This document shows, in pieces, positions 24,104 through 31,412 of a DNA stretch of 64,000 nucleotides. The notes below the pieces were generated by a model. It did not search any database. It was not told the DNA's origin and was given only the letters and a program-made list of their open reading frames with translations. The position numbers and the translations under genes were made by a program. The stretch's first letter is position 1; the number at the start of each line of letters is the position of its first letter. Location of the stretch: NCBI GenBank assembly GCA_036496385.1, contig DASXLD010000071.1:40654-104653 (forward strand). The letters run 5' to 3'. This DNA comes from Schlegelella_A sp036496385. GTDB lineage: Bacteria > Pseudomonadota > Gammaproteobacteria > Burkholderiales > Burkholderiaceae_C.

Positions 24104-24118
24104 TCAGGCTCTCCCCGG

Positions 24119-24424
24119 CTACTTGGAGGCGAGCACCTTCGCGACCACTGCCTTCAGGTCGGCGTCGCTCGCAGCGACCTTCTTGTGGTCCTCCGCGCCG
24201 CCGGTCTTCAGGAACTCGACCAGCTTGGCCTCGGCGCCCGCGTCGCCCTTGTGCTTCTCCGCGACCGATGCCCAGGAGGGAGCCTTCTTCGTCGTCGTCG
24301 CGGTGTGGCAGCTGTGACACTTGTTCTTCGCGATGATGTCGTCCGCCGGGTCGGCGAATGCCTTGCCTGCGAACGCGAAGGACAAGGCGGCTGCGGCGAG
24401 GGTGCATGAAAGCTTCATCAACAT
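24119..24424 (-). CDS. Small periplasmic monoheme c-type cytochrome (class I)
   Basis: 101 residues with a signal peptide (MLMKLSCTLAAAALSFAFAGKAFA-DPAD) and a single heme motif CHSCH; the sixth ligand is probably a Met or His outside the motif, not certain. The mature protein is about 77 residues, shaped like cytochrome c5/c551-type carriers (DIIAKNKCHSCH ... APSWASVAEKHKG). The ATG at 24424 has GAGGAAA before it; a longer in-frame opening upstream lacks a ribosome site. It likely shuttles electrons in the periplasm between the NapC-like protein and the MtrA-type cytochrome. Confidence 0.9.
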   Translation of the reverse strand: MLMKLSCTLAAAALSFAFAGKAFADPADDIIAKNKCHSCHTATTTKKAPSWASVAEKHKGDAGAEAKLVEFLKTGGAEDHKKVAASDADLKAVVAKVLASK

Positions 24425-24680
24425 GTCGATTTCCTCAGGATTTGGTCTTACGAACTTCTCGACCTCGGTCAGCACAGAGCTGCGGCCCGAGATGGCGACG
24501 CTTGGTATATCCAAAACGACGCCAGCGCGATTCTGATCCAAGATCCGGCGTGTTGGTCATCCGACGAATAGGGACCAAGGTCCAATAGGCGCCCAGTGCC
24601 CTGCTTTGTAGAACGTCCATCGGTGGGATCGCGGCATCTTGGCACCGTGACTTCACAAAGCACCGGGCAGGAGAGAGGAC
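24425..24680. promoter_or_regulatory. Divergent control region between the cytochrome c/NapC operon and the outer-membrane cytochrome operon
   Basis: 256 bases without a gene, less GC-rich than its surroundings. GGACC-AA-GGTCC (24572-24583) is a short perfect palindrome, and TTGGTC (24553-24558) pairs with GACCAA (24573-24578). These are candidate operator sites in a region that must drive both directions. No clear -35/-10 pair was recognised. AGGAGAGAGGAC just before 24681 is the ribosome site of the decaheme gene. Confidence 0.45.
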
Positions 24681-27524
24681 ATGGGCAAGCAGCGGATTGC
24701 GCATTGGCTCGCGGCCTCGGTCGCTGCGTTGCTCGCTGCATCGCTTGTCGCATGCGGCGGCGGTGACAGCAATCCAGCCGGCCCGGCCGGCCCCTCTGGT
24801 CCTTCAGGTCCTCCCGGCAACCCGGGTACGCCGGGCACGCCCGGCAACCCTGGCACAGGGGGCACCACCAACGTCGGCAGCAACACGCTGACCGACCCGA
24901 GCGCGATCACGGCCAACGCCGCGGCGTGGGCCGATCTGCGGCCGACGGTGACGATCACCAACGTCACGATCGCGAGCCCGCCGGTCGTCAGCTTTACAGT
25001 GTTCGACAACTTCGGCAAGGCGGTCGTCGGGCTCGGCAACACCAGCCAGAGCTCGACCGCGACGGTCGCGAACTATCCGAACCTGTCGTTCGCCCTCGCC
25101 AAGCTCGTGCCTGGCGAAGCCGGCGGACCAAGCAAGTGGGTGAGCTACATCGTCACGACAGTGCCGAGCACCACCACAGCCGCCGCGCCGCAGCGCCCTG
25201 GAACCGACAACACCGGCACGCTGGTCGACAACGGCGACGGCAGCTACAAGTACACCTTCTACCGCGACATCACGACGATCAAGTCGCAGATCGCCGGGAT
25301 GACCGTGAACCCGCCGAACAGCACCGCCGACCTCGGCGACCTGACCTACAACCCCGCCCTGACGCATCGCGTGGCCATCGCGCTCTCGGGGAGTGCCCCG
25401 GCGACCGGCAGCAACACGCCGACCGGCGCCACGTCGAGCGTCGCGTCGGTGTCGATGACGCACCCCGCCAACGCCATCTACGACTTCATCCCGGCGACCG
25501 GCGCGCAGGCCGGCGCTGGCGACTTCTCGCGCGAGATCGTCGCCGTCGACAACTGCGAGGCGTGCCATCGCCAGCTCGGCGGGGTTCCCGGGCTGAGCGA
25601 CGCAGACACTGCCGCCGGCTTCCATGGCGGCAGCCGCAACGAAACCCAGTACTGCGTGGTCTGCCACACCGACCAGCGCCGCTACGGGCAGACCGAGGCC
25701 ACCTTCACCGTCAACGGCGCGATCCGCACGTTCACCTCCGAAACGCGGCTCGTCGACGGCCGGACGGTCGGCAACTTCCCGAACTACATTCACAAGATCC
25801 ACATGGGGCCGCTGCTGGTCCATCAAAGCTACGACTACGCCGGTGTCCTGCCCAACGTCACCACCTATCCGCAGGACGTCCGCAACTGCACGTCGTGCCA
25901 CGACGGCTCGAGCACGTCTCAAAGCACGACCAAGACCAAGGATGGCGACCACTGGAAGACGAGCCCGAGCGCACTCGCATGCGGCGCCTGCCACGACGGC
26001 ATCAACTTCGCGACCGGCACCGGCGTCACGGTGAAAGACAAGGCCGCCGGCCTGACGACGTCGAACATCAACGGCACCGGCCTCGCCCACCCGGCCGGTC
26101 CACAAGCCGACGACTCGGCGTGCGCGCTCTGCCATAGGTCGAACGGCAGCTTCGCCGATGCCGACATCGACCTGGCCCACCTGCCGGTAACGCCACCGAA
26201 CCCAGGCAACGCCTTGGCGGTCGACGCAGGAAACGCCAACACGAACTCGGCATGGATCGCGTCGGGCGCATCGGTCGGGCGAGTGCCGGCGGGCGCGATC
26301 GCGCCGACCTACGACGTCCAGAGCGTGTCGCGCAACGCCAGCAAGCAGCCGGTGATCGTGTTCCGCTGGCTGCAGAACGGCACCCCTGTTCCGATCAACG
26401 CCTTCGCCACCGCCGCCATCAACCCGGCCACTGGGCAGAAGGAGATGTGGGACAACTTCATGGGTTCGCCGAGCGCGCAATTCGTGTTCGCGGTGCCGCA
26501 GGACGGCATCGCCCAGCCAGCCGATTTCAATGCCTCGGCCTCGGGATACTTGCGCAAGATCTGGGATGGCACCGCGACCGGCTCGGGTGCGGGCACCCTC
26601 ACCGGTCCGGACGCCGGCGGCTTCTACACCGTCACCCTCACCGGCGTCACGGTGCCTGATGGCGCGGTGATGCTGACCGGCGGGATGGGCTATTCGTACA
26701 GCATCACGAAAACACTCCCGCTCACCCAGACCAATCTGGCCGCCTTCCCGGTGACCGCTGCCACGGCAACGGGGCAGACGAACAAGCAGGGTGGCCTGAT
26801 CGTGATCGCGCCCAACGTCCAGACGGTCGCCACCGGCTACACCGGCCGACGCGCGATCGTCGAGGACAAGCGCTGCAACGCCTGTCACCAGGAACTCGGC
26901 GTCTTCACGCTGGACTCGTTCCACGGCGGCCAGCGCAACGACGCGACGACCTGCTCGTGGTGCCACAACCCGAACAAGACGAGCGAGGGCTGGACGATCG
27001 ACTCGACCGCGATGGTGCACGCAATCCATTCGGCGGCCAAGCGCCAGAACCACTACACCTACAACGCGGTGTCGCCGACCGACGGATTCTTCAACGTCAC
27101 CTATCCGGGGATCCTGAGCGACTGCCAGACCTGTCATCTGCCGGGTACGTTCGACTTCAGCGCGACTCCGCCGGCAGCGCTCGACAACCGTCTCTTCCGC
27201 ACCGCCGGCCAAGGCACTTACGCCGCGAGTTTCGCGAACTCGCCCTACGTCACGATCGGGGTTCCTTACGGCAACGGCTTCTCCTTCGACGCCACCACGG
27301 GAACCACCACTCCCGCGGCGGCGTCGACCCTGGTGATCTCGCCGACCGCGACGACATGCTCGGCCTGCCACGACAGCACCAGCGCCATTTCGCACATGCA
27401 GACCAACGGCGGCGCGTTCTACCAGTCGCGCGGCACCGCAATCGGAGGCACCACGGAGAGCTGTCTGGTCTGCCACGGCACCGGCCGGATCGCAGACATC
27501 GCGGTCGTGCACGCTACGAATTGA
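24681..27524 (+). CDS. OmcA/MtrC-family decaheme c-type cytochrome, outer-membrane lipoprotein
   Basis: 947 residues. A lipoprotein signal ends in LVAC25, so the mature protein is lipid-anchored. Nine Gly-X-Y collagen-like triplets (34-60) form a linker, as also seen in shorter form in Shewanella OmcA/MtrC. Ten CXXCH heme motifs lie near residues 292, 325, 403, 434, 481, 732, 758, 815, 893 and 928: five in each half, separated by beta-sheet-type domains. The 5+5 arrangement is the family hallmark. It should sit on the cell surface and exchange electrons with minerals, metals or other extracellular partners. It heads the operon with the HhH, MtrA- and MtrB-type genes. Confidence 0.95.
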   Translation: MGKQRIAHWLAASVAALLAASLVACGGGDSNPAGPAGPSGPSGPPGNPGTPGTPGNPGTGGTTNVGSNTLTDPSAITANAAAWADLRPTVTITNVTIASPPVVSFTVFDNFGKAVVGLGNTSQSSTATVANYPNLSFALAKLVPGEAGGPSKWVSYIVTTVPSTTTAAAPQRPGTDNTGTLVDNGDGSYKYTFYRDITTIKSQIAGMTVNPPNSTADLGDLTYNPALTHRVAIALSGSAPATGSNTPTGATSSVASVSMTHPANAIYDFIPATGAQAGAGDFSREIVAVDNCEACHRQLGGVPGLSDADTAAGFHGGSRNETQYCVVCHTDQRRYGQTEATFTVNGAIRTFTSETRLVDGRTVGNFPNYIHKIHMGPLLVHQSYDYAGVLPNVTTYPQDVRNCTSCHDGSSTSQSTTKTKDGDHWKTSPSALACGACHDGINFATGTGVTVKDKAAGLTTSNINGTGLAHPAGPQADDSACALCHRSNGSFADADIDLAHLPVTPPNPGNALAVDAGNANTNSAWIASGASVGRVPAGAIAPTYDVQSVSRNASKQPVIVFRWLQNGTPVPINAFATAAINPATGQKEMWDNFMGSPSAQFVFAVPQDGIAQPADFNASASGYLRKIWDGTATGSGAGTLTGPDAGGFYTVTLTGVTVPDGAVMLTGGMGYSYSITKTLPLTQTNLAAFPVTAATATGQTNKQGGLIVIAPNVQTVATGYTGRRAIVEDKRCNACHQELGVFTLDSFHGGQRNDATTCSWCHNPNKTSEGWTIDSTAMVHAIHSAAKRQNHYTYNAVSPTDGFFNVTYPGILSDCQTCHLPGTFDFSATPPAALDNRLFRTAGQGTYAASFANSPYVTIGVPYGNGFSFDATTGTTTPAAASTLVISPTATTCSACHDSTSAISHMQTNGGAFYQSRGTAIGGTTESCLVCHGTGRIADIAVVHATN

Positions 27525-27612
27525 GAACAAGCGAAACCGAACAGGCGGAGGATCCCCGACACCGAGTCGGCTTCCGCCGGCCACGTGGCCGGGCTCGATC
27601 GGCAGCAGGAGG

Positions 27613-27993
27613 ATGGGGATGCGGCTGAGTTTGATCGGCGCGACGGCAGCGGCGGTGATCGCAATGTCCGCCATCGCCGTGCCGGCTCTGCCCGGCGCAA
27701 CGGCGGCAGTCGACGGTCCTGCGAGCCTGCCGGCCGAACCGGCGCAGGCCCGCGAGGCGCCGGGTCATTCCACGACGATCCAGCACTACATCGACCTCAA
27801 CAGCGCGACCCGCAAGGAGTTGATGACGCTGCCCGGGGTCGGCGCCGCGGAAGCGAGCCGGATCATCACGAACCGGCCCTACCTTACGAAGACCGAGCTC
27901 GTCACCAAGAACGTGATGCCAATCGGGCCGTTCCTGTCGGTCAGAAATCTGGTCGTCGCGATGCCGAAGACGGCGCCGAAGGAAAGGCACTAG
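27613..27993 (+). CDS. Exported helix-hairpin-helix protein in the cytochrome operon (PsbU/ComEA-like fold)
   Basis: 126 residues. A signal peptide (MGMRLSLIGATAAAVIAMSAIAVPALPGATA) is followed by a Pro/Ala-rich linker and a helix-hairpin-helix domain (about 57-115): YIDLNSATRKELMTLPGVGAAEASRIITNRPY, then TELVTKNVMPIGPFLS. The HhH fold is used by ComEA to bind DNA, but also by PsbU, a structural subunit that shields photosystem II. Sitting 1 nt before an MtrA-type gene and after an outer-membrane cytochrome, a role in assembling or stabilising the conduit seems likelier than DNA uptake. The domain is seen; the role is inference. Confidence 0.85.
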   Translation: MGMRLSLIGATAAAVIAMSAIAVPALPGATAAVDGPASLPAEPAQAREAPGHSTTIQHYIDLNSATRKELMTLPGVGAAEASRIITNRPYLTKTELVTKNVMPIGPFLSVRNLVVAMPKTAPKERH

Positions 27994-29049
27994 ATGGCGA
28001 CATTCAGTGGCCGGCTCCGGGTGCTGCTCGCCCTTGCCAGCCTCCTCACGGCCGCCGGCGCGTGGGCGCAGCCCGCTACTGCCCCCGCTACCGCCCCCGC
28101 GGTCGTGCCCGCGAGTGCGCCTGCCGCTGCCGCCGCCCCGGCCAGCGGAGCTGCGGCCAGCGCGCCGGCACGCGCGAAGAAGCCGCTGCCGCCACGCGAC
28201 CAGTACAGCGCCAACGGCGCCGACACCTGTCTCGAGTGCCACGACGACGTGACCCCGGGCTACTCCGGCGCGGCGATCTTCATGGGCAAGCATGCCCATC
28301 GCAACGACAAGCGCGCGCCGTTCGGTCCCGGCGGGCTGCAATGCGAGGCGTGCCACGGGCCCGGCGCACGACATGCGCAAAGCAAGAATCCTGAATCGAT
28401 CAACAGCCTGAAGGCGAGCTCGTCGCAGACGGCGCAAGAACGCAACCAGCCCTGCCTCGGCTGCCACGAGGCCGGCGCGAGGATCGGCTGGCACGCCAGC
28501 GTGCACGAACGCAGCAACCTCGCCTGCGGCGATTGCCACCGGATCCACCAGGACCACGACCCGGTGCTCGCGAAGAACACCCAGCCCGACGTCTGCTTCA
28601 CTTGCCACCGGCAGCAGCGGGCGGACTTCCAGAAGCCGTCGGCACATCCGGTCCGCTTCGGCCTCATGGGCTGCAGCGACTGCCACAGCGCGCATGGATC
28701 GACCACCGTCGCGATGCTGAACAAGCCGTCGCTGAACCAGACCTGCTACAGCTGCCATGCCGAAAAGCGCGGACCGATGCTCTGGGAACACGCGCCCGTA
28801 ACCGAGGACTGCGCGCTCTGCCACACGGCGCACGGCTCGGTGCGCAACGCCCTCCTCGTCAAGTCACCGCCGCTGCTCTGCCAGCAATGCCATGCGCCCG
28901 CAGACCATCCGTCGACCGCATACACGAGTCGCTCGCTGCCGGGCGGACCGGCCGGCGGCTCGATCTTCCTGGTCGCCGGCGGATGCACCAACTGCCATTC
29001 GCAAGTGCACGGCAGCAACCACCCGGCGGGAGCCAAGCTGATGCGTTGA
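27994..29049 (+). CDS. mtrA: MtrA/DmsE/PioA-type periplasmic decaheme cytochrome c
   Basis: 351 residues. The signal peptide (LLALASLLTAAGAWA-QP) is followed by an Ala/Pro-rich linker (about 25-60), longer than in Shewanella MtrA. Ten CXXCH motifs follow: CLECH, CEACH, CLGCH, CGDCH, CFTCH, CSDCH, CYSCH, CALCH, CQQCH and CTNCH. The spacing and the closing GGCTNCHSQVHGSNHP segment match the MtrA/DmsE family, which forms a heme wire through an MtrB porin across the outer membrane. The ATG follows the TAG of the HhH gene directly, so the two are cotranslated. Confidence 0.95.
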   Translation: MATFSGRLRVLLALASLLTAAGAWAQPATAPATAPAVVPASAPAAAAAPASGAAASAPARAKKPLPPRDQYSANGADTCLECHDDVTPGYSGAAIFMGKHAHRNDKRAPFGPGGLQCEACHGPGARHAQSKNPESINSLKASSSQTAQERNQPCLGCHEAGARIGWHASVHERSNLACGDCHRIHQDHDPVLAKNTQPDVCFTCHRQQRADFQKPSAHPVRFGLMGCSDCHSAHGSTTVAMLNKPSLNQTCYSCHAEKRGPMLWEHAPVTEDCALCHTAHGSVRNALLVKSPPLLCQQCHAPADHPSTAYTSRSLPGGPAGGSIFLVAGGCTNCHSQVHGSNHPAGAKLMR

Positions 29050-29091
29050 GGCGCAGCCCTCGTCGCGCGACACGACCGGAACGGATGCAAG

Positions 29092-31191
29092 ATGAAGATC
29101 TTCAGCTCCATTCACCTGCTGGCCGCGCTCGGTGTGCTGGGCGCCGCCACCGCCGCCTCGGCGCAGGTCGACACGTCGCAGTGGAAGTGCACGTCGTGCC
29201 CGTACCCGAAGGGCACCACCACCACGGGAAGCGTCGACGTCGGCGTCGGCGCAGTATCCGACTCGTCGCAGAAGTTCGGCGACTACAGCGGGCTCAACCG
29301 CCAGGGCGCGTTCGCCGTCCTCGACGGCAACGTGAGCCGGCGCGGCGACGATGGCTACTGGTTCGACCTGTCCGGGGCCGACTTGGGGCTCGACAGCCGG
29401 CGGTTGTCGGGCCAGGGCGGGCGCGAGGGCATCTTCTCGCTCGACCTCGGCTATGCCGAGATCCCGCGCCACCTGACCGAAGGCGCTGCGACTCCGTTCC
29501 TCGGCCGCGGCAGCAACGTGCTGACACTGCCCGCGGGTTTTCCTGCCGGCGATACCAGCGGCATGCCTCTTGGCAGCGCGCTGCAACCGATCGACATCGG
29601 CTACAAGTACAAGCGCCTCGACCTCGGCGGCACCTTGATCGCCGGCCGGGACTGGAACGCCCGCGTCAGCTTCCGGCACGACGAGCGCGACGGCACCAAG
29701 CCCGTCTCAGGATCGTTCTTCTCCACCTCGTCGCAGCTCGTTGCGCCGGTGAACGAGAAGACCGATCAGGCCGAGGTCACCTTTGCCTATGCGACGCGTC
29801 GGCTGCAGGCAACGGTCAGCTACGAGTTCTCGTCCTTCCGCAACGCAAACTCGGCGCTCACCTGGTCGAACCCGTTCATCCCGGTCACGCCTGGCGCAAC
29901 GTCCGGTCAGCTTGCGCTTGCGCCTGACAACCAGTTCCAGCAGCTGCGAGGAACGGCAGGCTACGACATCACGCCGACGATCCGGATCAGCGCCAACGCA
30001 GCCTTCGGCCGGATGACGCAGAACGACGCCTTCCTCGCTGCGACCATCAACCCGATCCTTGCCCCGACCGTGCCGGCTCTGCCCGCGCAATCGCTGGACG
30101 GCAAGGTGGACACGTTCAACGGCGGCGTCAAGCTGACCGCCGCGCCGATGCAGGGATTGCGCCTCACCGCCAGCTACGACCGCGACCGCCGCGACAACCG
30201 CACGCCGATCAACAGCTATCCGGTCGTCTCGACCGACATGTTCCTGCAGCCGACGCCGCGCAGCAACACGCCGTTCAGCTACACGACCGACAAGTTCAAG
30301 CTGAACGGCGACTACGTCGGCGGGCTGCCGGGCAACATGCGCCTCACCGGCGGCGTCGACCAGGACTATCGCGCGCGCACGTACCAGGAGGTCTCGCAGA
30401 CCCGCGAGACGACGCTCTGGGGCAAGGTTGCCGCGCAGCCGAACGAGAAGCTGACGACGTCGCTGAAGCTGGCCCACTCGTGGCGCAACAACTCCGTCTA
30501 CGGAACCTCGATCTGGTTCGGCTACGCCGAGAACCCCTTGCTGCGCAAGTTCTATCTTGCCGATCGCCTGCGCGACAGCGTCGAAGGACGCCTCGACTAC
30601 GCGATCAACGAGAAAGTCTCGCTCGGGGTCACGGCCGACTACGCGAACGACGACTACAACCATTCCGAAGTCGGCCTGACCTCGGCGAAGAATGCGAGTC
30701 TCGCCTTCGAGCTCTCGGTCGCCTTCAGCGAAGCGACGCAGGGGCGTGGGTTCCTGCAGAGCCAGTGGGTCCGTTCGCAGCAGAACGGAAGCCAGGCCTT
30801 CGCCGGCCCCGATTGGACGGGGCGCCAGAAGGATCAGTTCGACACGCTCGGGGTCGGCATCAAGCACGCGGCGATTCCGAACAAGCTCGACCTCGGCGCC
30901 GACCTCACGATCTCGCGTTCACACAGCGACATCTCGGTCGAGAACGCGGCCGCGGCGCCGCCCTTCCCGACCGCCAAGACCACTCTCGACAGCGTCACGC
31001 TGTACGGCCTCTACAAGCTGAAGGACAACCTCTCGATCACCGGCGGCCTCACCTTCGAGCACTACGACACCGATGATTGGCGGCTCGACGGCATCGCGCC
31101 GGCGACCGTTCCCAACCTGCTCGCGCTCGGCGTGCAGTCGCCGCACTATTCGGTGACGGTGCTGCGCCTCGCGCTGCGCTACCGGTTCTAG
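29092..31191 (+). CDS. mtrB: MtrB/PioB-type outer-membrane beta-barrel porin of the cytochrome conduit
   Basis: 699 residues. A signal peptide (ending ATAASA-QV, about residue 24) is followed by WKCTSCPYP with the family CXXC pair (Cys33, Cys36), typical of functional MtrB proteins. The rest is a long alternating beta-strand pattern rich in Tyr/Asp/Asn and ending LRLALRYRF with a terminal Phe, the outer-membrane barrel sorting signal. MtrB sheathes MtrA so electrons cross the outer membrane. It is the last gene of the operon, 42 nt after mtrA. Confidence 0.95.
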   Translation: MKIFSSIHLLAALGVLGAATAASAQVDTSQWKCTSCPYPKGTTTTGSVDVGVGAVSDSSQKFGDYSGLNRQGAFAVLDGNVSRRGDDGYWFDLSGADLGLDSRRLSGQGGREGIFSLDLGYAEIPRHLTEGAATPFLGRGSNVLTLPAGFPAGDTSGMPLGSALQPIDIGYKYKRLDLGGTLIAGRDWNARVSFRHDERDGTKPVSGSFFSTSSQLVAPVNEKTDQAEVTFAYATRRLQATVSYEFSSFRNANSALTWSNPFIPVTPGATSGQLALAPDNQFQQLRGTAGYDITPTIRISANAAFGRMTQNDAFLAATINPILAPTVPALPAQSLDGKVDTFNGGVKLTAAPMQGLRLTASYDRDRRDNRTPINSYPVVSTDMFLQPTPRSNTPFSYTTDKFKLNGDYVGGLPGNMRLTGGVDQDYRARTYQEVSQTRETTLWGKVAAQPNEKLTTSLKLAHSWRNNSVYGTSIWFGYAENPLLRKFYLADRLRDSVEGRLDYAINEKVSLGVTADYANDDYNHSEVGLTSAKNASLAFELSVAFSEATQGRGFLQSQWVRSQQNGSQAFAGPDWTGRQKDQFDTLGVGIKHAAIPNKLDLGADLTISRSHSDISVENAAAAPPFPTAKTTLDSVTLYGLYKLKDNLSITGGLTFEHYDTDDWRLDGIAPATVPNLLALGVQSPHYSVTVLRLALRYRF

Positions 31192-31243
31192 GTCACGCCA
31201 CAGCCGATCCTGGTCGCTCCGGCGGCGCGCGGCCCGAGGAAGC

Positions 31244-31320
31244 TGGTAGGCGCGATTGGACTCGAACCAACGACCCCCACCATGTCAAGGTGGTGCTCTA
31301 ACCAGCTGAGCTACGCGCCT
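31244..31320 (-). tRNA. tRNA-Val (GAC)
   Basis: A complete 77-nt cloverleaf on the minus strand. Acceptor AGGCGCG pairs with CGCGCCT, the discriminator is A and CCA is encoded. D-arm GCTC...GAGC, anticodon stem CCACC/GGTGG with loop TTGACAT (anticodon GAC), and T-arm GTTGG-TTCGAGT-CCAAT are all intact. It lies between the mtrB stop and relA. Confidence 0.96.
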
Positions 31321-31412
31321 GCGAAGGTGCGAATGATAGCAGCGCGGAGGCTCGACCTTCTTCGCGGTCGACCCGGCAGCGCGCTCCTGCGGACGGCGCG
31401 TCCTGCGGCCGA

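Noticed and set aside
24640..24654. A sigma54-like -24 element (TGGCAC) before the decaheme gene
   Set aside because: The matching -12 position reads CTTC rather than TTGC, too weak to call.
24780..24864. Short tandem repeat that might be taken for a CRISPR or satellite
   Set aside because: It is in-frame coding sequence for Gly-X-Y triplets; there are no spacers or cas genes.
24804..27674. A 956-codon open frame on the minus strand opposite the decaheme cytochrome
   Set aside because: It mirrors a gene with ten heme motifs and a lipoprotein signal, has Arg/Ala/Val-rich composition with no domain, and arises from lack of stops in GC-rich DNA.
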